From Draconibacterium sediminis (GTDB taxonomy: Bacteria; Bacteroidota; Bacteroidia; Bacteroidales; Prolixibacteraceae), in the NCBI RefSeq assembly GCF_000949475.1, contig NZ_JRHC01000007.1, positions 173,495 through 237,494 on the forward strand: a stretch of 64,000 bases of DNA. Direction: 5' to 3'. A program made the translations under genes and the position numbers. Under the pieces are notes generated by a model. That model ran no database searches and was not told the DNA's origin. It was given only the letters and a program-made list of their open reading frames with translations. Within the stretch, counting starts at the first letter, position 1, and each line of letters begins with the position of its first letter. Below are positions 18,198 to 26,508 of the stretch, piece after piece.

Positions 18198-19466
18198 CTA
18201 ATTTGTTAATGCTCTAATCCTTTTTCTCCTTCGCCTTAACCGAACAACAATAAACACGGTCCAGAACGTCCCTGCAACAATCAAAATAACACCGTATGGA
18301 AAAAAGTCGAAAGCTGATATAACCGAATATGCATTTAGTTCTCGAAGCGAGATTTTCACCAAATCTTTAAAAATGGCTTCAGAACAATCATGTTTCATCT
18401 CATTGATTGTAGCAACAACAGTTAGCTTAACATTTGGCAGATAGGCCATATATGTTGAAGTCCCGATATTGGCTCCACTATGTCCGTATGCCAGTTTCCC
18501 GTTAGTGTAATCCCTTTTGTAGCGCTGAACTCCCAATCCATAACCGGTCATATTTCCATTTGGCATAAAAGTTACAAAGTCCAGCATCTCATCCAAGGTT
18601 GCTTGTTTCAAAATTTTCCCTTCAAAAAGAGCCCTGCTCCAAACTGCGAGGTCCTTAGCAGTAATAAAAATACCACCTGAACCATAGGTTATACTTTCGT
18701 GCGCTGCCCGCGGAAGAAAAGTCACATCAAGATAAGAACCATCGTTATTCCAGTTATCTCCGTAAACATGAGCCTGATTTTCAGGAATCACCTCTTCTAT
18801 GGACAAGTAGGCATTAGAAATATTTAATGGCTGCCAGAACTGCTGTTCTAACTCCGATGACAGACTTGTATTTGTTATTTTGGTTATGATCATTGCCAAT
18901 AGTAGATAATTAGTATTGGAATACCGAAATCGCTCTCCCGGTTCAAAATAGGGTTCTTTAATGTACGACAGCACTTCTTCCGGCGTCCATACCTTATCCC
19001 TGTCCTTTTTCAGGTCGTCCCAAATTTGCTGGTTACTCCAGAACATGTAAATTCCACTGGTATGATTTAGCAGTTGCCTGATTGTAATACTGCTGTTTAT
19101 ATGCGGATATTCCGGCAACCATTTCGACAAAGGATCATCGAGAGCCAACTTTTCTTCCTCAACCAGTTTAAGAGTAAGGGTGGCAACAAAACTTTTGGTT
19201 ATGCTTCCAATGGCAAAAAGCATATCGGGTTTAATAGTAACCGTATCGTGCGATATACCACTTGTGCCAGTCCATACTTTGCCATCAGGAAAAATTAAAG
19301 CGGCCGATGCTCCCTTTACATTGAATTTGTCAAGGTTCTGATCGAGTGCCTGCTGTAATTTTTCTTCCAGCGAAAGCTTGTTATTATTCTGCCAAGAAAT
19401 GGAGAAAATAACCACTACCAGTAACATCAAAAACAGGTTGATTTTGTTGACTTTCGGAATTTTCAT
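18198..19466 (-). CDS. Serine hydrolase, beta-lactamase/transpeptidase fold, membrane anchored
   Basis: The protein has 422 residues. An N-terminal hydrophobic stretch (about 9-24) acts as signal or anchor. The PF00144 domain shows the three active-site motifs: S-I-T-K at 88-91 (nucleophile Ser88, Lys91), Y-S-N at 182-184, and H-S-G at 329-331 in place of K-T-G. Near the C-terminus is a second hydrophobic helix (about 386-408) followed by a very basic tail (RLRRRRKRIR), so the enzyme probably sits on the outer face of the inner membrane. Substrate cannot be told: D-amino-acid peptides, esters and beta-lactams are all known for the family. The region just upstream (19486-19502) holds a piece like the right end of the 24.8-kb palindromic repeat. 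Confidence 0.88.
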   Translation of the reverse strand: MKIPKVNKINLFLMLLVVVIFSISWQNNNKLSLEEKLQQALDQNLDKFNVKGASAALIFPDGKVWTGTSGISHDTVTIKPDMLFAIGSITKSFVATLTLKLVEEEKLALDDPLSKWLPEYPHINSSITIRQLLNHTSGIYMFWSNQQIWDDLKKDRDKVWTPEEVLSYIKEPYFEPGERFRYSNTNYLLLAMIITKITNTSLSSELEQQFWQPLNISNAYLSIEEVIPENQAHVYGDNWNNDGSYLDVTFLPRAAHESITYGSGGIFITAKDLAVWSRALFEGKILKQATLDEMLDFVTFMPNGNMTGYGLGVQRYKRDYTNGKLAYGHSGANIGTSTYMAYLPNVKLTVVATINEMKHDCSEAIFKDLVKISLRELNAYSVISAFDFFPYGVILIVAGTFWTVFIVVRLRRRRKRIRALTN

Positions 19467-19555
19467 TATTTGATTCGATTATTCCCTGCCTGCCATATTA
19501 CGTTTTCTACTATGCATTGTTTCATTCATTTGTAACTGACTGTCGCTAACTATAC

Positions 19556-19588
19556 CCAAAAAAGCCGCTCCAGGTGAAGCGGCTTTCA
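19556..19588 (-). terminator. Terminator after the GH127-like gene
   Basis: AAAGCCGCT (19561-19569) pairs with AGCGGCTTT (19578-19586). On the minus strand the stem is followed by a T run. It lies about 100 bp past the stop of the arabinofuranosidase gene and just before the serine hydrolase gene. Confidence 0.75.
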
Positions 19589-19690
19589 AAACCTAATACA
19601 AAATCAGGTATTTTAAACTAATAAATTGTTTTTGTGAAAGATAGTATTATTGTCAGCAATGAAATGATACTATTTTTCATTGCTGTACAA

Positions 19691-22600
19691 CTATTTCAAC
19701 CGTACATCCAGATATACCGAATGACGGCCGTATGTTTCATAAAAAGGTTTGTAAGTAACACCGTCAATTTCGAACTCCAGCTTTTCAGGATCACCTGAAA
19801 TTGATTTGCTGATGTCTTCTGCATCCAGCGTTACCTTACGCCATTCTTTTCGTGGTCCTTCTTCCTGCGCGGCCAGCAATACCGGTCCGTAGAATAAACT
19901 GGCAATATTTTGCTGATCCATTACCGGCTCCAGATAAAAGTGAAATGGCATACGCAGCTCCACTTTATCGCCGTCTTTCCATTTGCGGCTGATAGTAAGG
20001 TAAGTTCCCGGTTCTGCTGTTATTTCTTCTTTTTTGCGGTTAACGGTTACAAAAAATCCTTTGGTAGCCCAGTGTGGTACACGTACATTCAAATCGAATT
20101 TACCGCTACCGTTAATGGTTAATGTTGTATGGTCTTCTTTTGGGTAAGCAGTTGTTTGTGTAATGGTAATGTCCTTATCTGTCCATTTCAGAATCGACGG
20201 CACATAAAGGTTTACATACAAAGCTTTGTTATCGGCACTGTGGAAATAGATCGAGTTCTGCAATTTTGTGTTGCTTTCGATTGCCGTACCGTTACAGCAG
20301 GTAAAACCGTCCATGTGTTCGTTGCTAAAATGCTTAACAGAACCCGCACGCAAAGGTACGTGGTAGGTGTTTGCAGGAGTATGCTCATCAACCGACGCCA
20401 GAATATGGTTGTACAGCCCGCGCTCGTAATAATCCATCAATTCGGCTTGCTGATTATACAGGAACAGATTGCGGCTTAATTTAAGCATGTTGTAGGTTGC
20501 ACAGGTTTCGTTTTGTCCGCCTACCGAGAACCCGTTTTCGTAAAGCGTTGCCGGCTGAGTGGTGAAACATTCGGCATTGGCAGGGTTACGGGCTCCTGCC
20601 ACACCTCCGATACTGTACATGTAATCGCCCGTGGCTTTATTCCAGAAGTTATCGGCAATATTGAAATATTCCGGCTCCTTCGAATCGCGATAAATCTCCA
20701 GTGCTCCCATAATTTGCGGAATGTGCTGGTTGGCGTGTAAACCACGGAACATATCTACGTTTTTCGCCAGTCCGTGCGAATGTTCGGAATCGCCAAAAAA
20801 CAGGCGAATGTTATCGAATAACTTCGCTGTTTCCAGGTAACTTTTATTATTGGTGAGGCGGCTTAAACGTGCCATCGCTTCGTTCATTCCGCCAAATTCG
20901 CCGGCAATGTACGTGTTCCAGATGCTGATAAGCGTTTCGGCTGGAACCACACTTAAACGTGCATGCACCCAGTCGCCCATTCCTTCTACAATGTCAAGCG
21001 CTTTCTCGTTGCCACTCACTTCATAAATATCCATTAAACCGGCAAATATTTTGTGCAAAGTATAGTAGGGAGCCCAAACTTTATCGTTATCGGTTCCGTA
21101 TTTTGCGCCGTGTTCCAGCATAATAAACTGATCAGGTGGATAGGCACTGATAAAACCCTTTCCCCAGTTCCAGTAATCGGTGCGGATACCGTCTTCGCTT
21201 AAATCCGAATCATAACCTTCCTTTCCCGGTCCGGGAGGAACGGCCAAAGGATCGGATACCGACTCACCTCCGGCAGTTTTAGGAGTTCCTGATAGTTGCG
21301 AAAATTCGTACAAGGTATTCACCATGTATTCCATTTTTTCGGCAAACTTAGCCTGGATAGCAGGATCATAAGCCGAACTCGAATAAGCCTGTGCCAATGC
21401 GCTCAGGTAGTGTCCGGTGGCATGACCGCGAAGTTTTGTTTCCTGGCTGTCCCAAACGCCCAGTGGTTTGGCTCCCGCAGGTTGTTCCTGACCAAATGCA
21501 TTGCGGAACATGTACAGGAAATTATCAGGATTGGTTTCCAACAAACCCTTAACGAACTTATCGCGGTTCTCTACAAATTTGGTTTCGTGCTTATGAGCAT
21601 CTTCTGTTAACTGCACCTCATTCAAATGAAAAGCCTCCAGCGTGCGGTGCGGAGCATGACGATCATGATCGTGTTCAACTACCGTAACAATTGCCGTGGG
21701 TTGAATATCGGTTCCGGCAACTCGTCCGGTTACGGTATATTTTCCGGCACTTTGCACTTCACTGTTATCTTCCGGGGCAGGCCAAAGCACACGTACCTCA
21801 GGCCCCTCGAAAGTGTCGCTGTAAACGCCTTTTACAAAACGTGGCAATCGCGGCAGAAACCCCACTTCGGTTTCCACTTCAATCGTTTCAACGCCGTTTA
21901 AATACTGGGTATACAGCTGTGGTGTTGTTTCCGGAAATTCCTGTAGTTCGGCTTCTTGCCTGTTTCTCATCATCTCTTCTGCCTCCTCTTTGTGCAGGGC
22001 ACTAAAGTTAATCCATCCAATTTGTCGACGGTTTAAAGGAATACGGTAGATGCGGAAATCGTGCAATTTAGCATCCAGCGAGGTTTCGTTTGCAGCCAGT
22101 GATTTCCCGATCACAAACTGATCATTATTTCCTTTGCGGCTATCGAACAGTTGTTTTAGCTCCACCTCAACATCTTCTACTTCGCTCACCATCTCAGCGT
22201 TAAGGTAGGTTGTAAACGTTTTTTCAGGAACATTAACAACAACTACTATGTGGTTCCATTTATTTAATGCTGCTGCTTCCGAACTTGCTGTATAACCGGC
22301 CACTTGTGCCACGAAACCGTTTTCGCCGGCAGGGGCTGCGCTGAACGTAGATTTATTGTTTTTGCCAAAATCGAAAAGTGGCGCACCGGCTTTGGCCGAA
22401 CGTAAATTAACCCAGGCCGAAATACTTAGCGACTCCTCGCCTGCCAGCAATTCGCCGGGAATACTTATATACGTTTTTCCGTCGCCGGATAATGCGATTA
22501 CCTTGCCGAATACTTCGTCGTCGACAAATTCGTAACCGGAACCCCCGATGTTTCCGTGCAGGTTATTTCTCGACCAGTCTTTTACATTTTCTTCCAGCGT

Positions 22601-22729
22601 ATAACGGGCAATTAATCCCGTTTCGCCAATTCCGTCTAAAATCTGATCACCGCTTTGTGCAAATACGCTGTCTGTACCCCAGGCACAAAAGGCAAGTATT
22701 ATTCCAACGATCGGCTTTACTAAATTCAT
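19691..22729 (-). CDS. GH127/GH146-family glycosidase (putative beta-L-arabinofuranosidase) with LamG-like domain
   Basis: The 1012-residue protein has a signal peptide with likely cleavage after VFA near residue 24. Residues of about 35-235 look like a concanavalin-like LamG/glucanase fold (VIGKSLAANETSLDAKLHDFRIYR). Next is a small Ig-like (Big_4) domain around 270-350. The rest is the (alpha/alpha) barrel of DUF1680/GH127-GH146. The active-site region shows GGQNETCATYNMLKLSR (Glu and Cys near 739-741) and GFTCCNGTAIES (Cys pair near 811-812); these correspond to the Glu and three Cys that bind zinc in characterised beta-L-arabinofuranosidases. It probably acts outside the cytoplasm on arabinose-containing plant glycans. 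No SusC/D pair is nearby. The start is preceded by TAATTTTG on the minus strand. Confidence 0.9.
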   Translation of the reverse strand: MNLVKPIVGIILAFCAWGTDSVFAQSGDQILDGIGETGLIARYTLEENVKDWSRNNLHGNIGGSGYEFVDDEVFGKVIALSGDGKTYISIPGELLAGEESLSISAWVNLRSAKAGAPLFDFGKNNKSTFSAAPAGENGFVAQVAGYTASSEAAALNKWNHIVVVVNVPEKTFTTYLNAEMVSEVEDVEVELKQLFDSRKGNNDQFVIGKSLAANETSLDAKLHDFRIYRIPLNRRQIGWINFSALHKEEAEEMMRNRQEAELQEFPETTPQLYTQYLNGVETIEVETEVGFLPRLPRFVKGVYSDTFEGPEVRVLWPAPEDNSEVQSAGKYTVTGRVAGTDIQPTAIVTVVEHDHDRHAPHRTLEAFHLNEVQLTEDAHKHETKFVENRDKFVKGLLETNPDNFLYMFRNAFGQEQPAGAKPLGVWDSQETKLRGHATGHYLSALAQAYSSSAYDPAIQAKFAEKMEYMVNTLYEFSQLSGTPKTAGGESVSDPLAVPPGPGKEGYDSDLSEDGIRTDYWNWGKGFISAYPPDQFIMLEHGAKYGTDNDKVWAPYYTLHKIFAGLMDIYEVSGNEKALDIVEGMGDWVHARLSVVPAETLISIWNTYIAGEFGGMNEAMARLSRLTNNKSYLETAKLFDNIRLFFGDSEHSHGLAKNVDMFRGLHANQHIPQIMGALEIYRDSKEPEYFNIADNFWNKATGDYMYSIGGVAGARNPANAECFTTQPATLYENGFSVGGQNETCATYNMLKLSRNLFLYNQQAELMDYYERGLYNHILASVDEHTPANTYHVPLRAGSVKHFSNEHMDGFTCCNGTAIESNTKLQNSIYFHSADNKALYVNLYVPSILKWTDKDITITQTTAYPKEDHTTLTINGSGKFDLNVRVPHWATKGFFVTVNRKKEEITAEPGTYLTISRKWKDGDKVELRMPFHFYLEPVMDQQNIASLFYGPVLLAAQEEGPRKEWRKVTLDAEDISKSISGDPEKLEFEIDGVTYKPFYETYGRHSVYLDVRLK

Positions 22730-22782
22730 ACTATTTATTTTAAGTTTTTAATGCGATTCGACTATTGCGTCAACTTCGGTTT

Positions 22783-22790
22783 CAAAATTA
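22783..22790 (-). promoter_or_regulatory. Candidate -7 element of the arabinofuranosidase gene
   Basis: On the minus strand this reads TAATTTTG, matching TAnnTTTG, 54 bp before the ATG at 22729. The rest of the 297-bp gap (22730-23026) shows no gene; its far end carries a degenerate palindromic repeat. Confidence 0.4.
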
Positions 22791-22982
22791 GAAAACATGT
22801 TGCAATGGCCGATAGATTGGGCTTACCAATACTTGTCTATATGTTCAAATTATTATAACGAATATTCATGCTTATCGGCAAGCTGTAGAAACGCAAGTAC
22901 TTCGGCGTTTTTTGGTGCCTTGAAAATTGATACATATAGAACGGTTTTTATTAGTTGGCTTTTGGTAAATTTTGGTTTTGGC

Positions 22983-23026
22983 ATGTAATAACAGTCGCTT
23001 GTAAGCCGACCTGTTGAATGTTGTTT
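22983..23026. repeat. Degenerate copy of the cassette-separating palindrome
   Basis: TAACAGTCGCTTGTAAGCCGA resembles the left end TAACGGTCACTTGTATGTGG of the repeat at 25576. It lies immediately after the stop of the VOC-family gene, where a cassette boundary would be expected. The rest of the repeat is shortened beyond recognition. Confidence 0.4.
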
Positions 23027-23446
23027 CTATTTATAAAATTCCTGTTCGTTCACTTTTAGTGTAGTCAGTTCAACCGTATGTCCGTCGGGGTCTTTCGTGT
23101 ATATCGACTCAAAAAAATAATGATCCTGAATATTAAAATCCAGATCGAGTTCAGCATATCGCTTTTTGGCTTTTTCAAAATTTTCGTTGTTTACATTAAA
23201 AGCGAAATGATCTATTTTTACATTTTTTGATGTTGGCTGCAATTCAGGGTCGGTTGTTTTTGCGGGGAATAAGGCAATTCCCGACTTTCCGGCAAGTAAA
23301 AAGATGGGGAAATCGCCCCACTCGGGCAATTGATACCGTTTTAGGCCCAACACTTTTTCGTACCATTTTGCCGAAGCTTCTATATCAGCCACCCTAAGCG
23401 CTACATGGTCTAAAAATTCAATGGTTATTTCGTTGTTTTTATGCAT
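23027..23446 (-). CDS. VOC (glyoxalase/dioxygenase) family protein
   Basis: The 139-residue protein starts its first betaalphabetabetabeta module with EFLDHVALRVADIEASAKWY and its second with KIDHFAFNVNNENFEKAK, ending in IYTKDPDGHTVELTTL. The His of each module start and the Glu of HTVELTTL are the usual metal ligands of the vicinal-oxygen-chelate superfamily. The substrate is unknown. The gene stands alone between two degenerate palindromic repeats and reads in the same direction as the next four genes upstream, as expected for a gene cassette. Confidence 0.85.
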   Translation of the reverse strand: MHKNNEITIEFLDHVALRVADIEASAKWYEKVLGLKRYQLPEWGDFPIFLLAGKSGIALFPAKTTDPELQPTSKNVKIDHFAFNVNNENFEKAKKRYAELDLDFNIQDHYFFESIYTKDPDGHTVELTTLKVNEQEFYK

Positions 23447-23460
23447 GTTCTTTTATTTTA

Positions 23461-23540
23461 TACCGGCCAGTTTTCTACGAGTTTGACATGGCAGACCGCT
23501 GGATCTTCTTCCTGCCATATTACAATTTGTTGTAGCAGGT
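23461..23540. repeat. Partial copy of the cassette-separating palindrome
   Basis: The right half is well kept: GGCAGACCGCT, then CCTGCCATATTACAATTTG and GTTGTAGCAGG, matching the right side of the copies at 24759 and 25576. The left half has diverged. It lies between the VOC gene and the stop of the beta-propeller-like lipoprotein gene. Confidence 0.6.
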
Positions 23541-23569
23541 TAATTTTATCTCTTTTTGAAATTTATGTT

Positions 23570-24697
23570 TTAATTAAAAAGAAATTCATTAGATAATTTA
23601 ATTATACCAAAGTTATAAATACTTCCAGCATAAGTAATTAATATTCCGTCATCAATAGTTTTTGAAACGCATCTATAATCTGCTCCACTATAATTGTCAA
23701 TTATGTGTAAATTTATTTCATTTCCATTTTGATCAAGAACTAAAATTTTGAGATTATTATTTTGATTAACATATGTACAAATAAAATATTCCATAGAGTA
23801 ATTGATTATGGTTGATGGACTTGGTTTATTGACGTCTGGACTAAAGTTATCTAATTGTTTAGACCATACAATATTTCCTTCTTGATTAAACCGAATTAAG
23901 TTTCCATTATTTCCATTATTTATAATAGCCAAAAATTCGTTATTTGAAATTGCTAAAACACTTAATCCTTTATGATTTTTAGCCCAAACTTTCTCTCCTA
24001 ATTCATTAAGTTTTATTAAAAAATCTCCATTTCCAGTATAGTTACCTCCTCCAATTGATATAAAATTACCGTCGGTAAGTTTAGTAATTGAAAATGCTTC
24101 AGGATAAGATGAGTCATATGGTTTTTCCCAAACCAATTCCCCATTTTGGTTAATCATTCTAAAAAACATTCCACCTGTTCTCCCTGCAATTAAAAAGTTA
24201 TTACCTTCTCTTAACATATCATTTCCTAACATATCATTATTCATAAAGATTTCATTTTCGACATCACCAGTTTCATTAAAATATATTATGTGAGATGAAT
24301 TTTGGAAATTATAATGATGTCCACGATAACCTATGTAGCCATTGTCGGTTTTAAATAACTTCTCTATTCCATGTGGTGTATTGGTGTTTTCCATTATTTT
24401 AACCCAAACTCTATTTCCATATTTGTCGAATTTCATTATAACATTTTTATTATACGATCCATTATACCTTACTGCACCAGCAATAGTGTAGCTACTATCA
24501 ATTAATTGAATAGCACTATTCAATGTAAATATAGAATCGTTTGTTTGGTATTGCTTCTGAAATTCAATTGATGATTCTGTTGGAACTTCAATCGGATTGA
24601 TACCTTCAGGTTCAATTGATTCGCTCGAATCTTTACAATTGAAGCAACTAAAAATGATAATTCCTAAAACAAAACTTCTTAAATAGTTTGTTGTCAT
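23570..24697 (-). CDS. Putative lipoprotein with beta-propeller-like repeats
   Basis: The 375-residue protein has a signal segment ending FSCFNC, so Cys21 is a likely lipidation site. The body consists of repeating units of about 45 residues with a pattern such as NQEGNIVWSKQL, NELGEKVWAKNH, NQNGELVWEKPY and DKYGNRVWVKIM, i.e. an N-x-x-G-x-x-V-W-x-K repeat like that of PQQ/WD-type propellers. No enzyme motif is visible, so a binding or adhesion role is only a guess. The gene is clearly more AT-rich than the flanking metabolic genes. It lies between two palindromic repeats. Confidence 0.8.
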   Translation of the reverse strand: MTTNYLRSFVLGIIIFSCFNCKDSSESIEPEGINPIEVPTESSIEFQKQYQTNDSIFTLNSAIQLIDSSYTIAGAVRYNGSYNKNVIMKFDKYGNRVWVKIMENTNTPHGIEKLFKTDNGYIGYRGHHYNFQNSSHIIYFNETGDVENEIFMNNDMLGNDMLREGNNFLIAGRTGGMFFRMINQNGELVWEKPYDSSYPEAFSITKLTDGNFISIGGGNYTGNGDFLIKLNELGEKVWAKNHKGLSVLAISNNEFLAIINNGNNGNLIRFNQEGNIVWSKQLDNFSPDVNKPSPSTIINYSMEYFICTYVNQNNNLKILVLDQNGNEINLHIIDNYSGADYRCVSKTIDDGILITYAGSIYNFGIIKLSNEFLFN

Positions 24698-24758
24698 AAT
24701 AATTAATTATATGGTTTGAATCTATGGTTTCTAATATGTTTATGTTCTTCAGTAATTT

Positions 24759-24890
24759 GCTACAACGGTCACTAGTATGTGGTCGGGCGGTCCCGATGCA
24801 ATCGGGAGTGTCAGACCCGCAGGAAAGTGGGCGCGAGGTCTGACTTGTCAGACCGCTAAAATCCCCGCCTGCCATGTACAATGTGTTAGC
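24759..24890. repeat. Cassette-separating imperfect palindrome, copy 1 (attC-like)
   Basis: About 132 bp, nearly identical over its central 110 bp to the copy at 25576-25714. Ends are GCTACAACG (left) and TGTTAGC (right), inverted to each other. Left TTGTATGTGG-type and right CCATGTACA-type arms are also inverted. Inside are perfect hairpins: TCCCGAT-GCA-ATCGGGA and GGTCTGAC-TT-GTCAGACC. It starts 10 bp after the stop of the 93-residue membrane protein gene (minus strand) and ends about 60 bp before the next gene start. Confidence 0.85.
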
Positions 24891-24899
24891 ACCAGTTTT

Positions 24900-25181
24900 T
24901 TATTTTTTCAAGCTAAATATTATCATAAAAATAAAGAGTAATAATACCAGCATATTACCTATTACTCCAATCCATTTCTTTTTCTCCTTTGCTTTTTTTA
25001 ATTCAGTTATTCCTAAAATTACTCCAGCTATGCTTATCCCAAAAGTAATTGTCATCGATATTGCTAATGGAATCTTATTCGCGCCCAATTCCAACATATC
25101 CCAGAATGTTGCTATCAGAAATGTTAATCCAATTATTATGAAACTCAAAATGAATAGCTGAAATGATTTCGATTTGTCCAT
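24900..25181 (-). CDS. Small two-to-three-helix membrane protein
   Basis: The 93-residue protein has three hydrophobic helices (about 8-28, 33-58 and 72-90) separated by a lysine-rich loop (KKAKEKKKW). I do not recognise a family. It is five bases downstream of the 127-residue gene, so the two form one transcription unit inside a single cassette. It stops just before a palindromic repeat. Confidence 0.7.
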   Translation of the reverse strand: MDKSKSFQLFILSFIIIGLTFLIATFWDMLELGANKIPLAISMTITFGISIAGVILGITELKKAKEKKKWIGVIGNMLVLLLFIFMIIFSLKK

Positions 25182-25186
25182 ACGAT

Positions 25187-25570
25187 TTATTTTAGTCCTA
25201 CAATTTCAATGACTTCGCACACAGCAGTCCTGTGAGCACCTTCCATAAAAAATCCTTTTAACCCAAGCTTAATTCTCCTTTTATGGTATTCATTAAAGTC
25301 AGTATTCAATATCCACATATTCGCCTTTCCTGTCCATGAATGCAGGGACTTATCCAAGATTACATTACCATTGTCATCTATAAATTCAGGATGAATCATA
25401 AATATTCTTTCTGTCATAGGATTATCTCCATAATACATAAAGTCTGACTTATATCTTTGTGAAGGTGGACCTGTCTTTCGACCTCCTTCTTCTTCCGTAA
25501 GAAACCTGTACTTCACGATGAAATCGCAAGGACGTTTTCTAATTTGTTCATATGGTGTGTGTTGTTCCAT
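25187..25570 (-). CDS. Hypothetical protein, 127 residues
   Basis: A soluble protein without signal peptide. It contains CDFIVKYRFLTEEEGGRKTG and FMIHPEFIDDNGNVILDK, which recall small uncharacterised Bacteroidota proteins, but I cannot assign a function. The ATG at 25570 lies directly next to the left end of the palindromic repeat at 25576, and its own transcript continues into the 93-residue membrane protein. Both are AT-rich relative to the core genes. Confidence 0.7.
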   Translation of the reverse strand: MEQHTPYEQIRKRPCDFIVKYRFLTEEEGGRKTGPPSQRYKSDFMYYGDNPMTERIFMIHPEFIDDNGNVILDKSLHSWTGKANMWILNTDFNEYHKRRIKLGLKGFFMEGAHRTAVCEVIEIVGLK

Positions 25571-25575
25571 TTAAA

Positions 25576-25714
25576 TTGGTGGTAACGGTCACTTGTATGT
25601 GGTCGGGCGGTCCCGATGCAATCGGGAGTGTCAGACCCGCAGGAAAGTGGGCGCAAGGTCTGACTTGTCAGACCGCTAAAACCCCCGCCTGCCATATTAC
25701 AAATTGTTACCAAC
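25576..25714. repeat. Cassette-separating imperfect palindrome, copy 2 (attC-like)
   Basis: About 139 bp. Ends TTGGTGGTAAC and GTTACCAA are inverted. The flanking arms TTGTATGTGGTCGGGCGG and (reverse complement of the right side) TTGTAATATGGCAGGCGGG also pair imperfectly, so the whole unit folds as one long hairpin with unpaired bases, plus internal hairpins shared with copy 1. The end sequences differ between copies, but in each copy left and right ends match one another. The stop of the upstream gene lies inside the right end. Confidence 0.85.
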
Positions 25715-26071
25715 CGTTTTTATTTTTTTAAATGTTTTGAATTTCCCATTCCAATCTATTCCATCATTGTTCACAATTTCTAAAAACTTGAAATTACCGC
25801 TTTGAGTTAAACAAAGTTCATATGCAATTTCATTCACAAGACTGTCCACGAAAAATGAAGTCTTGCTTCCTAATATCTCAGTCGATATTATAGTTGATTT
25901 GTATATCTCTATTTGATTATCCAATTCAAAGTTGACATAAATTCCAACACCTGTATATTCTCGTTCCGAGACATTCAACCTCGACAATTGTTCTTTCAAC
26001 TCAGGGAAAGAGGATGAATTAGCCTCAATTATTTCTTCAATTAATGATATTTCTAAATGATTTAAAGTCAT
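25697..26071 (-). CDS. Hypothetical protein, 124 residues
   Basis: An AT-rich gene for a soluble protein with an acidic N-terminal helical half (MTLNHLEISLIEEIIEANSS) and a beta-rich C-terminal half. I do not recognise a family; its size and context are like those of immunity or other small cassette proteins, but this is a guess. The final codons (TVGNNL and stop) are made by the end of the palindromic repeat, as often seen where integron cassettes are joined. Confidence 0.65.
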   Translation of the reverse strand: MTLNHLEISLIEEIIEANSSSFPELKEQLSRLNVSEREYTGVGIYVNFELDNQIEIYKSTIISTEILGSKTSFFVDSLVNEIAYELCLTQSGNFKFLEIVNNDGIDWNGKFKTFKKIKTVGNNL

Positions 26072-26087
26072 GTTGTTTAAATGGTTG

Positions 26088-26150
26088 GTAACGTACGTGT
26101 ATGTTGCAATGCAACATACATATTATTTAGCCTGCACTGCTGTAAAACTT
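26088..26150. repeat. Degenerate end of the cassette array
   Basis: GGTTGGTAACGTACGTGTATGTTGC resembles the left end GGTGGTAACGGTCACTTGTATGTGG of the copy at 25576, and AGCCTGCACTGCTGTAAAAC resembles its right end. A perfect GTATGTTGCAATGCAACATAC hairpin lies between. This is the last recognisable boundary of the array. The rest of the 437-bp gap (26072-26508) holds a second repeat family and no gene. Confidence 0.5.
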
Positions 26151-26296
26151 TAATAATGTTTGTATTAACATTGAAAAGCGGGCCGATTTTTGTTTTTATT
26201 TTTGCAAGAGTCGGGTTCAATGTATTCGGTAATTTTGGTTTTAATTCTTTAAAAATAACAGATTTTTTGTAAAACATTAGCTTTGGGAGTACCCTC

Positions 26297-26398
26297 TACC
26301 CCTCGTATATAACGAGGGCTTATAATTTTGTCGTTTTTAACGACTACTGGTAGCATTACAAATGCGAATATGTACTCCTCGTTGCAAACGAGGGGTAG
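26297..26398. repeat. CCCCTCGTT/AACGAGGGG hairpin repeat, copy 1
   Basis: About 100 bp: CCCTCGTATATAACGAGGG at the left, a central GTCGTTTTTAACGAC hairpin with the shared block ATTACAAATGCGAA, and CTCGTTGCAAACGAGGGG at the right. Two other full copies (27555-27656 and 29516-29618) have the same order of parts. No transposase is in the window; it looks like a MITE or REP-type element. Confidence 0.8.
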
Positions 26399-26508
26399 TA
26401 GAACAGTGATGAATCGTGCCGGGATGAATGAGGTCATTGTCCGCTACCGGAATATAGCCATCAAAACTGTCATTGCGAGGGAGGAACGAATGAAGCAATC
26501 ACACGGTT

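Noticed and set aside
18198..19466. True class C beta-lactamase
   Set aside because: The third motif is H-S-G and the protein has a C-terminal membrane helix; a resistance role is not supported.
22797..22988. 63-codon plus frame in the gap after the arabinofuranosidase gene
   Set aside because: No ribosome-binding site, no family likeness, and it runs into a degenerate repeat.
24648..24881. 77-codon minus frame through the palindromic repeat (MYMAGGDFSGLTSQ...)
   Set aside because: It is the translation of the repeat itself; the frame at 25513-25713 gives the same peptide from the other copy, and it overlaps the start of the lipoprotein gene.
25513..25713. 66-codon minus frame through the second palindromic repeat
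   Set aside because: Repeat-encoded, overlaps the 127-residue gene and has no support.
24759..25714. CRISPR array
   Set aside because: Repeats are over 100 bp, palindromic, separated by genes, and no cas gene is present.
26077..26277. 66-codon minus frame before the 124-residue gene
   Set aside because: Overlaps the degenerate repeat end and has no recognisable features.
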